Source: Hetaerina americana
Taxonomy: Eukaryota; Arthropoda; Insecta; Odonata; Calopterygidae
Direction: 5' to 3'
DNA: 64,000 bases
Assembly: GCA_022747635.1 (NCBI GenBank)
Contig: JAKTNV010000018.1
Location: 1,338,001-1,402,000 of the forward strand
Below the pieces are notes generated by a model. That model did not search any database. It saw only the letters and a program-made list of their open reading frames with translations, and was not told the DNA's origin. Shown here one piece after another: positions 31,536 to 43,441 of this stretch. Positions within the stretch are counted from its first letter, which is position 1. The number at the start of each line of letters is the position of its first letter. The translations under genes were made by a program, and so were the position numbers.

Positions 31536-33575
31536 CACCACCACAGAAGGGAGGCACCACTTGTCATCATCACCATGGACATTTGCCCGTTCACTCTAAA
31601 ACAACCGACAACACTGACAAACAACTCTCACAAATCATCACATTTGGTCCATAGAGAGCGCAAATTTCCCGATGATGAATGACATAGCAGCTTGGAAGTT
31701 TTTAAATCAGTAAAACCCTTATCACTGTGCGGAATTCATATTTGGCGAGAACTTCAATTATATTGTTAATTTTGATTCGCCATTGTTTAAACAAACGACA
31801 AGCGGCGCGACCTTCCAACCAATGCAGTTCGAGGCGTACTGACCTATACTGTGTGCGTGTCAACACAGCGGCCATTCGGCTCCCTCTTCCACTAATTCTC
31901 ACGTTACTACACGGAGACGGGAGGTTACTTGGTGGCCAGCCCTCTTATTACTTTAAAGATTTGTTGAATGCAGCGATTTTTCATTCCGCTGACTTTGTTA
32001 GCCGTAAGGAAAACATTATCCCAACTGCTTATTTGAATGCTCCTGTTCACTGCTTCACCGCTGATTCCGGAGGAGATTTGGTCTTCACGGTCGTGGTGCA
32101 AGCAATTTTTTCAAACTTACAAAGAAATATTGAAAACATTTCACACCTGAGAAACATGGAACGATTCCCCAGTCCCGTAAGAGTTGCAAAAAGACAAATC
32201 ACTTGAATAGAAGGCCACAATAGAAGCACTCTTCCTATTGGCTAGCTGCGACCCCAAATTCACTCCATCAGAAATATTTAAAATAGTTATTGTCCTCCTC
32301 ATCTTTCATCAAAATGAAAACATTCGGCATATAAATGATAAACAGCACATCATGACCCAGATGCGCCTCAGCTAAATTAACTAATTAACTCGGCAGAGTT
32401 GACCGGGCAAAATACAGATGCAAAGAGCTTCACCTTCCCTTGGTACACATACTATGTCCGACGCTACCGCAAACACCCATCAAACTCACCTTCACTTACT
32501 GGACGAAGGTTTTAAATGGAAAAAGGGCTCAGCAGATCGATGAAAAATACTGTTTTCCAAATAACTGAAAGAGTAACGCTAAAGCAAAAGAAGACTACTG
32601 CCATTAACTGTGCCCCCAGCCGCCCACTCATCGCATGTGCCTCCCCTCCGCGAACGTGGGCTGTTTCCGTGAGATACCGGAAATAAACCTCGGCGGAAGA
32701 TCTCCGGCAATTCGCTTTTATTTCTTCCATCTCTTCCAGTCCCACTCCGTTGGTCACGGGCGCACCAGCGCATTCTTTCGTTAGAGGAGAGAAATAAAAG
32801 ACGACAACACGGGCGAAGGTAGTATGTGCCATCTCGATAGCCGCACGACCCTTTCGTTTCATTAGTTCCACACGGTGGCGAGAGACCAGGGGCACATCTC
32901 TCCCCTCCGCCTCGCGGTGCCCCTCGCTCCCTGGAAATGCCCTCTCCGCCGCGCATGAGCTGCCCGCGTCAGCTCCCTCCTCTCTCGACCGAGGCTCGGG
33001 CCAAATGGGGAGGCCGTCCACAAACGGACGCGTTCGAGAAATTGCTTCCTCCACGTTTTTTGCGACACTGGCCCTCCCCCCTCCGTCTGCCCCCGCAGAT
33101 GATGCCGGCCGACTGCAGCCAGACACCCCCGTTTCCCTCCGCCATTTTCGTTCTGGAAAACCAAATGGAGGCGGTTACAATTTCCCACACAGCCTCCGTT
33201 CCCTTCGAGCGTCTCCCGGAGTTCACGACACGCCGTCGATTTGAGGAGGAGGACAAAGGGAGACGGTCAAGCGAAGACGAAGCCGCCGGGGAGTCGATTT
33301 CCTCGGCATTCGTTCTCTTCTCGCGTCCCGAGAGTCACCTGCCGTGTTCAGTGTGCTGGCAGTGGAACTAGGATCACTCATAACAACTCCCTCCCTCCCT
33401 CTTCGCCTCTCATTCACTTTTCCCCAGTGCCACGGTTTCTTAGCTCGATTTTCGATGAAAATCTTCCTGGACGCCGACATAAACCGACATTGACATTAAT
33501 ACTCCGCCATCAATCGAAAAGATGTGTGGCAGGGGGTGCAAGCAGTAGGTGTGAAGGGTAAGTATTAAGGGAGGA
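31536..33575. other. Long stretch with GC-rich island, no gene recognised
   Basis: 32,600-33,300 is GC-rich with long overlapping frames on both strands (for example 204 codons on the minus strand at 32,512-33,126), lacking any recognisable domain. A 159-codon plus frame at 31,727-32,206 is also unrecognised. At 33,515-33,545 'gatgtgtggcaggggg' hints at a CR1-like tail scrap. Confidence 0.4.
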
Positions 33576-33577
33576 TT

Positions 33578-34312
33578 TTTTAAGTAATCTACCGGTTAAG
33601 ATAGGTTTTTGGATGGACACAGCTACCAAATAAATATTTTGTGACTCCTAACGAAACACAATCCAGCAACCTACTCTACATCAGGTCCCTCTTCATCTCT
33701 GCGCACTTCCTTCCTCCCTTCATCCCGTCCAACATGCCTTTTCTGTTCCTTCCCTTTCCTCGTTCGCCTAACATTCTCCCCTCTATCACAGCCTTCAACA
33801 TCATACTGCCGATCAATACGCCCTCCATCCACTTTTCCTGCCTCCTTAGGATTTCTCCCAACAAACCCCTCTCTTCGCCCACCATACCAAGTACTTCCTC
33901 ATTTGTTTTCTTCTCTGCCCATTTCACCTCCTCTATTCTTCTCCAAACCCACATTTCTAAAGCCTCCAGTCTACGTCTATCCTCCTGCTTCAATGACCAC
34001 GTTTCCGCGCCGTCCACAGCCACGCTCCATATCAAAGTTTTTACGAGTCTTTTCTTAACATCCTTACTCAAAGTCCCTGTCATCAACTCCCTCCTCCTTG
34101 TGAAAGCCTCTTTGCCTAGCGCAATTCTTCTCCTTGCGTCCTTACTACTTTGACCGTGTTGGTCCAAAACACTACCGAAATACGTAAACTGCTCTACCTG
34201 CTCTAGTTTTTGCCCTCCTATTTTAATGTTTAGCTTAGCATTTTTCTTTCTGAACAATCGCATAACCTTTGTTTTATTGATTCTCATTTCATATGTATCG
34301 CAATGAGTTTAA
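33578..34312 (-). mobile_element. RTE-like LINE, 3' end copy
   Basis: The 3' UTR begins gtaatctaccggttaagata, which recurs at 43.45 and 45.53 kb. The coding region is open for about 200 codons and truncated at the 5' side, just after the reverse-transcriptase core. Confidence 0.88.
33641..34287 (-). pseudogene. RTE protein C-terminal fragment
   Basis: About 200 codons without a stop: 'MRINKTKVMRLFRKK', 'KIGGQKLEQVEQFTYFGSVL', 'RRRIALGKEAFTRRRELMTG', 'KRLVKTLIWSVAVDGAETW', 'LEALEMWVWRRIEEVKWAEK', 'TNEEVLGMVGEERGLLGEIL', 'RRQEKWMEGVLIG' and 'IEGRMLGERGKGRNRKGMLD'. This is the conserved region C-terminal to the palm and thumb of RTE-type reverse transcriptases. The catalytic core is absent because of 5' truncation. 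The family-wide open frame implies a relatively young insertion. Confidence 0.87.
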
Positions 34313-35164
34313 AGGAGGATATTGGAGAGGAATGGAAAAGGGAAAAATATTCAGTCAAAAACCAACGAATAACGTGCAAATTTGTATACACGCTGGAGGA
34401 AGACTTCATTTGAAATAATGGTTAATTCGCGTAATAAATCAGTTATTTATTATGCTTAACATGGAAATAAAAATTAACTACAATCATTAATATCACAGGC
34501 CTCCAACATAACAAGACAGGTCATACAGAATTAAAAAGTAAGAAGGAGAATTTCTACTTATTACATGGACATGCAAATACTGGTCTCCCCTCCTTAAGTC
34601 ACAATAGTAGGGAATGTGACACACCGCTGTGGGCAGCGGACGGCGCGACACCTTTCTCCCCGCCCCCACACACACACACACAGACAAGGGATGGCAGGTG
34701 AAGCTTGAGAACACAAAAGATTGAAAACATAATTAAGCGTTGGCAACATTTTACCGAGCACTAAATTCATTAAGTGGCAGTCCCACGCGGTCGTTCAGAA
34801 AGTGATTCGACAACAAAAAACAAAATATTTGTGAAAATACATGTATATGGGTAACACTAATTATTCCCTAGACCCTGTGGTTGGCAAGTGGGACTTTTGC
34901 TAACCCTGCAGTTGCTATCCCATGTTATCCGTGGAAGAAGGAGTGCTTGAGTCTACCAGTTCTAAATAAACGATACGCTAGGCAAAGCATTGGCTTTCAG
35001 ATCACTCATTCTTTTCACATCTGTATAATTATAAGAATCTTCACCGACAAATTCGCAATTTCATGGAGACACTTAATAGAAGGCTCGTTTTCACCGTAGG
35101 CTCTCACCCATCAATTCCAATTTCCTACTATTTGTGGAGAGCTGAAAATTGAGTGAGCACCAAC
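34313..35164. other. Unannotated stretch with short CA tract
   Basis: A (CA)n tract lies near 34,664-34,682. Otherwise AT-rich, nothing recognised. Confidence 0.4.
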
Positions 35165-35350
35165 TAATCACGGGAGGGCAAGTGATTACTTAGGGGATGA
35201 TCAGAATGTGTTCAGAAAAGGGAGAAGCACGTGTGATCCCATTGCAGCAATGAAGATACCATTGGAGAGGAATATAGAATGCAATCCGGACGTATATGTT
35301 TGATTCGAAGACTTCGGCTAGGCTTTCGGTGGAGTGAATTGAGTAGACTT
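35165..35350 (+). pseudogene. RTE reverse-transcriptase scrap
   Basis: The plus-strand reading 'SDYLGDDQNVFRKGRSTCDP', 'IAAMKIPLERNIECNPDVYV' and 'FEDFG-AFGGVN' aligns with 'DYLGDDQFGFRKGRGTRDAI' and motif A of the RTE copy at 15.1-15.3 kb. The motif A aspartate block is degenerate and stops are present. Confidence 0.75.
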
Positions 35351-36849
35351 AATAACTACATGGCAGATAATACCTGTAGGTGCTAATTAGGATGGGAGAC
35401 TTATCCGCAAATTGTGTTCAGGTACAAATTGCGAGTGGCCGATTGAAAGTCTGGAGAATCGAATTTATGAATTGACATTGAGGTTCTACGTCACACCACG
35501 TCATATTCACGTTTACATTCAACACACTCGAGCAAACAAACAAGGACCTAGAGAATATAGGAACGATATCCAAGGAATGATTTCAACGCACTTCAGGTGA
35601 ATCAGGGATGAAATCATAAACTCTGAATCATTAAGCAATTCTATCGTTTTCATAGCGGCTTGATCGTGAAAATGAGGATCAGTGGGAACAGGAGTCTTTC
35701 TTTCTCAGTAATCCACTGCAATTTTGCGGTCCGATGTTATCTTGACAGAACGATTGTTTTTTCGATTTCATAGTTGTTTATCATCACATTATTTTATTCA
35801 TTAAATTAATTATTTTATTATATTGCTATATTTGTGCTTTTTCTGAATGTAATACATTTGTTCTTTATGCGACATTTAAATTTGTTTTCTAATAATACTC
35901 TAACGCGATCTGGATTTTCGCGGCAAATCTCAAATAAATTTTCGGAGGCTTTTCATTACACTTTGATTCATGTGTATGCTATGTTTTTAATGAGCTTCCA
36001 AATTTTTTATATGAAATCCTCTCTGCTTTTCCATGTTTTCAGTATCTATGGTAGTCGATTGTACAAATAATCTTCAAGTATTTTAAGCTCGTTTGTTACA
36101 GGATTGCTCACGGAAATAAAATTGTTAAATGATCCGTTAAAGTTCCCTCATCCAGTAGTGTACACCGTTAAATGCCGTTCTCTTTTGAATGGGATTTACT
36201 GTGTACCAAATTCGATCGCTCTCTCTCTCTCTCTCTCGGTCCATCATCTCTTCCTCTCTATTTGCAATTTTCGACCCTCAACACGCTTTCCCCCCCATCT
36301 GGTCCATTTTTAGAACACTCGATTTTCAGGTTTACTTCGGCCGAAACAGAAATAAAAGAGCGGTTTCCGGCGATTGAGGGCCACCATTAAAAGGTGCCAA
36401 TTGAGCCTGTTCACCCACTGGAGAACAACCCGAAAACCTATGGAGTGACACTTAGAAAGACATTTCGTTCCCTTTTCGGAATCGATCGCTATTAGGGAGA
36501 CGTGGAACACTTACTGTTTGCACGGCAGAGGATAACAGGGAATTGCTGGGACCACGAAGGAATTCATCCTGGAACTATTAGGCTCCTGGCTTATTGTTCC
36601 ATAATTCCTTTCCCTACGACAACTAAAATGAATACGGAAGAATAGTTCTGAAAATAAAAAAAAACTCACTGCTTCGTAAATAATTTAATTATTAATGCTC
36701 GGTGGAATTGCGCCCATGGCCGTTCCAGTGGTCGCGTTTAGACTTCGACACAACTCTGAGGTTTTTCTGAATTGCATGGTTTGCCTAAAACGTATCGAAA
36801 GAAGTTTCGAAAAAATAGATGTCTTACAGTAGATATCGCTGAAATGCCT
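35351..36849. other. Unannotated AT-rich stretch
   Basis: A short CT tract lies at about 36,218-36,238. No gene or paired repeat recognised. Confidence 0.4.
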
Positions 36850-37220
36850 CCAAATTCTCCCAAGTAGCATCGAAACACATTTACCCTTGCGGCTTTTCCG
36901 TGACTCGAAGGCTCCCTGGGGGTGGGCGGATTCCGGAGGTCTTTAGGGGTACGCGAGGAAGTTTCTTTGACGGCTTGACTTAGAGAAAATACTTCACTTT
37001 TATAGGAAATAGGAGTAAAAGTCTGCTGGTGCCAAGTGGGGACTGTAAGACGGTTGGGGAATCGTCGCGATGTCATCGCAGAAGGTCTTCGTTGTAAGCA
37101 GACAGGCACTCGACTCTTTGCTCTTTTGGTCGTCCGTCCAAAGACCTTCGCGAGGACGAGTTTAGCGCCAATCAGATTTCGCATTGCTTCATTTTCTGTG
37201 ATCCAATGGTGCGTGTGCAC
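36850..37220 (-). repeat. WHQ repeat family, longest copy
   Basis: Aligns over its length with 45.1-45.5 kb (opposite orientation) and partly with 17.66-17.89 kb. A 181-codon minus-strand frame (37,283-36,738) crosses it and includes 'GAKLVLAKVFGRTTKRAKSR', 'RRFPNRLTVPTWHQQTF', 'QAVKETSSRTPKDL' and 'PREPSSHGKAARV'. The 45 kb copy keeps the same amino-acid pattern (AVKEA, KDLPPAREPSSEGK) despite nucleotide changes. I do not recognise the family. It may be a coding fragment of an undescribed mobile element or a processed pseudogene family. Confidence 0.7.
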
Positions 37221-38499
37221 TGTCTCTGTCTTATGTATCAATGCCAAGAATACGATGTCTGCGATCAGGCGCACACCTAGCAACCGACGACGGTCTCAAT
37301 ACAGCACTTCAAGCAATGCACTTAAGGAAACAATTGCTAACGATATTTTTTATACAAAGTGTGGATATCTACAAGGGTTCTCGGTCGTATTGAAGAAGTA
37401 TTTTTGAGTTTACGGATACTCATTGTTATTCATTTATCAATTTATGTACCATTCGGCTTTTACCTATCATTCAGTTGCATTAAGCGGGGGTGTCACTGGT
37501 ATCAGCTAAAATACACATTACATGCTAAGGCGTGAAAGATGTTCGTTCCAAAATATATTTATAAGGGTATGTAAAACTTAGAACAACTGAAAAAGTCTCA
37601 TTTCGTTTCTCTTAATCTAAGGAGGTATTCAAAACATTTGGGCATATAAGGTTCCTCCTTGTTCCGGTGCTAATAAAATGAACAAAAATAAACTCTACCC
37701 ACATCTCACCTCAGGATTCAGATATTAATAATATACATTTCTCCATATCGTGCGTTTCACTGGGCGTTTAATTTGAATCCTCACTGATAGATCTTGGCAA
37801 TTGCGATTTCTTCTTAAGGAGTTATTACTTGTTCATAATTTTCGGTACCAGTAGACCACACGCTAGAAAACTGTGACTTCAGCGTCTTTCATTCGGAGCT
37901 CTTGTATCGTCCAAGCAAAATTCCAATCGAGTCCTGTTTATGGAAAAGTGCGCATGACCTCCTTTTCAAATGTTTCGGTCATGATAGACCCCTTTCCCTT
38001 TGGCAACGGCTTCGATTTCATGTGGAACTGTACTTCATTTTTCGTCCCTTTTCTAATTCCAGTCATGGTATTTCAACTTCGTTGAACGTTTTGCGGTCTC
38101 CTGATCTCCTTTTTAAAACGAATCAGCGAGCGTTTCGTTTGAGGTTTTCTTCCCAGTTTCGTCATGTAGTAGGATAATGTAATTACGCCATCGCACATAT
38201 TTTCCCCCTAGTCGCACACACACCGCAAAATCATTCCCCCTTCGTCTCGTTTTCTATTTAGTTTCATTCCTTAGTTTTTCACAGCGCCCCTTTTTTCACT
38301 CGACTTAAGCTATTCGGAGAATTCGGCGATTTTGGAGGTGGCGCCAAATCTCCCGGCGCCATGCGCCCTCCCCCTCCTTCACGAGCATAATTTTAATTGA
38401 CACGATGTGCTGTAAAGGCGGAAATTAAAAGAGTTGAATTAATGATATGGGAGCACTAAGAAATGGCGTTAATTAGGCACTGACAAACCTCACTGTCTT
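37221..38499. other. Unannotated stretch
   Basis: No gene recognised. The frames at 37,873-38,177 overlap one another and have no domain. Confidence 0.4.
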
Positions 38500-39802
38500 T
38501 CAGCACCACGCCGCCATGGCAATAGACAAATGAAGTCAACTTGATGCCATCTACCTTGACTTCTCCAAGGCTTTCGACGCCCTGCATCATCAACTCCTCC
38601 TTCATAAACTCAGCCAACAGTTCGGCATTCATGGTATGTTCCTTAGCCATCTCTCTACCTTTCTCACCCACAGAACCCAGCGTGTGATACTCTCGGATGC
38701 TTCTTCCTCTTGGTCTCCTGTCACATCTGGGGTTCCCCAGGGCAGTGTCCTTGGGCCATATCTTTTCAATTTATTCGCTAATGATCTTCCTTCCCGACTC
38801 CTCTTCTCCCAGGTCCATACACTTCTCTACGCTGATGATTGCAAGATCTGCAAGAAAAATAATTACATTTCTGACTGTACTCACCTTCAACTTCCCTAAA
38901 ACCAAGTTTCCCTATGGTGCGATACCTGGAGGCTTAACTTAAACCCTGGAAAATGCAACATCATGACTCTTGCTCTGAAAAAAACCCCTGATGCTCAACT
39001 ACTCATTTAATTCAACTCTCTTAAATAGAGTAACAACCATTAAAGACCTTGGCGTTTTAATTGACCAGAAACTAAATTACTCCAACCACATACAGACTGT
39101 AAAAAATAAAGCAATGTCCCTATTAGGCCTTCTTTACCGCTTCACAGAAATTAAAGATCCAATAGCACTCCATTTGTACTTCTCAACAATTTTCTTCCCA
39201 TCATATAGTATCATATTGCTCCCCCATTTGGTCCACCTCATCCCCAACTAATCTTAAATCCCTCGATTGCATCTCTCACTTCTTTGCCAGAATAGTCAAA
39301 CACCGAGTCTCACATTACCGCAATGTGTCTTCAAATTCTGTTCTGTCTTCCCTATCCATTTCTAGTCCCCAAAGCTGCAGACTTAAAGCTGATTTGAAAC
39401 TCCTCCACAACACCCTAAACTCGGCTATTGATTGCCCTGAACTGCTATCTTTCTTCAACTTCAGGATACAAACCCGATCCACCCGCACCCACTCCCTACT
39501 CCATCTGCCTATTCCTAGAATATATCTCACCAAGCGCTCACCTTTACTATTTCGCCTCTCCTCCCTTCTAAATTTACTCCCTCCCACTGTCGACCCCTTT
39601 AACTTATCATGCAAAAACTTCACCACCCAAGCTTTATCCCACCTTTCAGTAAATTAAAATTTTCCCCGGTCCATGCTTGGTTCTCGTTGTTATTGTTATG
39701 CTGTTATTGTCTTTTGTCCTCTTTCATGTTTGTTATATTTTTCATTGTAAAATGGCGCTACTGCTGTATATGAACAATGTTTTAAAATAAAATAAAATAA
39801 AA
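38500..39802 (+). mobile_element. Jockey-like non-LTR retrotransposon, 5'-truncated
   Basis: This plus-strand LINE holds the reverse transcriptase from motif A onward, a decayed C-terminal region and a 3' end of 'aaaat' repeats (39,785-39,802), the usual short A-rich tail of such elements. It differs from the CR1-like and RTE-like families in motif spelling and tail. The left boundary is approximate, and no target duplication was identified. Confidence 0.83.
38537..39250 (+). pseudogene. Jockey-like reverse transcriptase, frameshifted
   Basis: Open from 38,537 to a stop at 38,899: motif A 'IYLDFSKAFDALHHQLL', then 'FLTHRTQRVILSDASSSW', 'TSGVPQGSVLGPYLFNLF' and the catalytic 'LLYADDCKIC'. After a stop and frameshifts: 'WCDTWRLNLNPGKCNIMTL' and 'VTTIKDLGVLIDQKLNYSNH'. 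The first two motif A to C aspartate blocks are intact, but a stop follows directly, so no full enzyme is made. Beyond 39,250 the C-terminus is recognisable only in fragments. Confidence 0.85.
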
Positions 39803-41017
39803 TTTCTTTTAAGTTCTTCTTTTGGAAAAATTTCAGTCTTTCGTTCACGTGTGCGAAGGAAATGTCGAGCGTGGAACCCTATCAAAAAGATCGTTTTCAA
39901 ATTAAGGGCTCTCCAGCGATAGATTCCCGTGTTTCAGGACACGGACCTACAAGCGGACAAGAACTCACTCTCCCGAGTATCCTGTACTGTTTGGCTGAGT
40001 ACTTAGCAAGATATTTAACCCGGTTAACTAAAGGGCAACTACTTTTCGGTGTATGTAAAGAAGCCTTTGCCTTACGTGATGGGCTAAATAGTTGTTCTTA
40101 TTTCCATATAAATATCTAAAATGATAGATTAACGTTTTCATATCTGCAGGCATGTGTCTCTCACAACACAGTTGCGACGACAGCTTTCTGAGTTTGTAAC
40201 TTGCATCGCCGGAGTTCTAAACTATTAAAAGAATAGTTTAGATGTTGTCCAGAGGTGTGGAGTCAAGGGAAGCTGTATCTAAACACCCTCAAAGTATGCG
40301 TCTTTCCCACACCACCGTTAAATTATTTGTATTACAACCTGCCTAAATACTGCGGCGTCATGACGGAAAATGTTTTCTTTAACGCATGAAAAGTTAAATA
40401 CTTAACTTCCACCAACTTTATCTCAATTGCATATCCCAACTTTATGTCCACTCTCCCAATATTTTCCAACAGAAATTTTGAGTATCATTATTGGGTATTG
40501 TTTGTCAATATAGTTCCAATAAGCGGTTCTTAGGCATAGGATGGGATGCTATTCATATTTATTGATTAATAGGGGTTGACGAGGGCATTTGAACCAGGTA
40601 AAATCCCCGGATTTACCAAAGGGCTTAGGGTAAAATAGGAGGGAGGTTTTTCATTCTTATTGCAGGCCTCTCGGAGGAGGGATGCAGAGCTAAACGAGAC
40701 TTTGTGAAGTCGCCTTTAATCCCCACTTCGAGAAGGATTAAAGCCCCAGAGCAGATCTGGATGGCGATTCGTTCACTATTAAACGCAGAAAAGGAAGGGC
40801 GTCCACGAACCATCAGCAAGAGTTTGTCGAAGAGGTGGTTCAAGAACTTAGATGGGGATCCATTTTGCGTTTTGGAAGTGATACTTCGCCATGACTCTGA
40901 GAGTACTCTTGTAAACCCTCAGGAATAAATATAAAACATGGGCAACATAGTGTGCATAGATTCGTGATTTCGTGAAAGCGTTTTATTAAATAGGTTGAGG
41001 AAAATCAATAGATTGAT
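39803..41017. other. Unannotated stretch with a 10-bp hairpin
   Basis: ctaaactatt / aatagtttag (40217-40226 and 40232-40241) form a perfect hairpin with a 5-base loop. No gene recognised. Confidence 0.4.
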
Positions 41018-41785
41018 TATTTATTTATGTACCCTGACACACACCCTAGCGGTGTGTGGCAGGGGATGGATACACACCTGAATAAGTTTTTCCCGAACAT
41101 GACCCTACCGCGGTCGAACAAAGTTATTCTGATCACTTACCTGTCGTGGTAAAAATGATATCTTAAATCAATCTGTTCTGCATTTCATCTCTCTCTAATT
41201 TAATTGACGTGATCTCTCCTACCGTGGTACGATGGGGGTAATATAATGCATTTTCAACATGACTGCTGAAAGACCTCCTTTCAATTCATTAAGCAAGAGC
41301 TTTAATCTGTAATTTAACCTTCGCTCCATTGAGTAATTCCCAGCCTAGCTGCTCTGATATTTTGGATACGCTATTAAGTTCATCATAACAACGCTTTACA
41401 AATCTAAAGCTCCTCTACACTGCACGCGATCCGGTTCGGCAATCAATCCAAGTTCGCGAGGTAGTAGTAGTTAGTATTTTAAGGGAGGCGACCGACAGCT
41501 GAGGTCATTTGCGCCATAGGGGATGGGCAGGAAAGGATGAAGGGTGGAGAGAAACCCGGCGTCGGCATCGGTCTACTCTTAACGAAAGGCGCCAAGGGGT
41601 CCGCAGTTTAACGTCCCATCCTACGGACGGCGTACTCACTCAAAGTGCCCTCCACAAAGCACCTCAAGTAGGGATCGAGATACCTCTGAAAAATATTCAA
41701 CACCGCCGGGATTTGGGTGGGAAGCCAGTACGTTAGCCCCCGCACCATCTCGATCCCCTTCGTCAAGATACCATTATACAGGTCA
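41018..41785 (-). mobile_element. CR1-like LINE family A, 3' end, interrupted
   Basis: The tail ttatttatgtaccctgacac, then gtgtgtggcaggggatgg, and the C-terminal coding end (the 'LLNELKGGLSAVML' region) on the minus strand. At 41,461 the sequence after aagttcgcgag jumps to an unrelated segment of about 306 bp and resumes at 41,767 with gataccattata, matching the uninterrupted order of the 19.2 kb copy. Confidence 0.8.
41461..41766. mobile_element. Unclassified ~306-bp insertion in CR1
   Basis: Begins with gtagtagtagttag and ends near cttcgtcaa. It contains ggtcatttgcgcc and tcccatcctacggacgg. No terminal inverted repeat, pol III box or coding similarity was found. The boundaries are inferred only from the host sequence, so a few bases of error are possible. 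Confidence 0.55.
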
Positions 41786-41816
41786 AATTATTTAGCTTTA
41801 AATGAAGTGAGGTTCA

Positions 41817-42500
41817 GTGCTAGTAAAAGTTCATTTAACACCAATCAGATTGCATCGTAAGGAAAATTTTATAATGGATTCAATATTAATAAGAAGACGA
41901 TCCTCGTTTTTCAAAAACCAGGATGTCAAGGGAACATTATCTGTATTGGTGGTAAAGTGCCAAAGTTTAAAAAACAAAGAGGCAGAATATCATCACCTTA
42001 TTCACAGCAGAGTCGTAGATATAATTATTGGGAAAGAAAGCTGGTTATCCACTGAAATTCTCGACGGCGAAATTTTCCCAAAACCCTTGTCAATATGCAG
42101 AAATGAAAAAACAAATATAATCGGGGGTGTTATCTCTATTGCAGTAAAACATTCTTGCGTCAGCAAGGCTGAGTTAATTCTGGGTAATAGTTTGGAAAGC
42201 GTTTGGTACTCAATTAAAAGTCGTCCGTCAAAAAAAGTGTATGTGTGCGAATTTTAGAGACCCGCAGTCGACGGAAACAATTCAATACTAGAATTAGATC
42301 AGCAAATCAAAAGTTTGTCATCTCAACACAATGATCGCGACGTCATAATCGGTGGAGATTTTAATGTTTCATCTATTGATTGGGGAATATTTAGTTTTAA
42401 AACGGGCGGTAAAGACAAACCGAGTAAATACATACCTATTCCCCTCAAATCCGTTTCGTACAAGGTTATGGAAAATATAGTTCGATCGTGAGACACCTCG
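41817..42500 (+). pseudogene. CR1-like endonuclease domain, decayed
   Basis: Blocks in order: 'VKCQSLKNKEAEYHHLIHS' (usually N-C-x-S-L), 'VVDIIIGKESWLSTEILDGE' (E conserved), 'NIIGGVISIAVKHS', 'LESVWYSIKSR', a stop at 42,255, then in another frame 'LDQQIKSLSSQHNDRDVIIG' and 'GDFNVSSIDWG'. These are the hallmarks of the APE-type endonuclease that nicks the target. The segment after GDFN is replaced by unrelated sequence and the SDH block is missing. Confidence 0.8.
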
Positions 42501-42559
42501 ATAATCAGAGGAGTTAATGAAAAATCAGTATTGTTTACGAAAAGGTAGATCCTGCGGGA

Positions 42560-43441
42560 CACAACTTGCGCTTTTTCTTCATGCTATTCTTATCTCGGGA
42601 GAGAGCAATGTTCCAGTGGACGCGATTTCTCTAGATAAAATATCCGGGGTCGGATAAAATACTTTTTAAATGGTCGGGTTCAAAGAGTAGTGATAGATTG
42701 ATTTAACTGATCCAGTAGACGTTACTTCAGGTTACCAAGGGAAGTGTTATCGGACCTCTTTTATTCCTACTTAACGTTATGGACTTGACTCCGTAGTCCC
42801 TAGTAAGATACATTTATTTGCTGACGATGCAGCGATTTAGAGAGATATCCGTGATATTGAGGACAAAGCAGCTTATCAGATGGCCTTAATGCTATACAAT
42901 GCTGGTGCGACATTTGGCAATTAGGACTAAACTTAAAAAAGTGCGTAGTCATACATTTTTAGGAAAAGCAATTCCCTCCCGAACACCTATTACATAGGGA
43001 TCACCGAAATGGTATGCATGGACCCAATTAAATACCTAGGCGTTACCCTAACTCACGATCTCTCCTGGGTTAAACACATACAAGGGGGAATGCGCGGAAA
43101 AACTATTTTAAAAAATTAGGTAGGATTTATTGGAAGAGTACTTGGTAAATATGATGGCAAGGTCCAAGAGAAATATTACCTTTTGCTGGTTAGGCCTCAT
43201 TTATAGACATAATATCATGCAAGTACAGGTATATGGGGTCCTCACGAAGTTAGATTTGTAAAACGTTGATATGATAAACTTAGTAGCGTATCCAAAATAT
43301 TAGAGCATCTAGGCTGTGAATCAATCACGGAGTAAAGGTTGAATAACAGATTGAAGCTCTTGCAAAAATTGAAAGGACGTCTCGTCAGGAGTGATGTTGA
43401 AAATCTATTATCACCCCAATCTCACTAGGTTAGGATACATA
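42560..43441 (+). pseudogene. CR1-like reverse transcriptase, heavily decayed
   Basis: Traces include 'SCGTQL' followed by 'LHAILISGESNVPVDAI' (pre-motif A), and later 'WCDIWQLGLNLKKCVVIHF', 'GFIGRVLGKYDGKVQEKYYL' (degenerate) and 'KRYDKLSSVSKILEHLG'. The catalytic FADD block reads as a degenerate 'CRC-D' region. It has stops in every frame. Confidence 0.7.

Noticed and set aside
32512..33126. 204-codon minus-strand frame
   Set aside because: GC-rich island with several overlapping frames on both strands. No motif, signal peptide or splice support.
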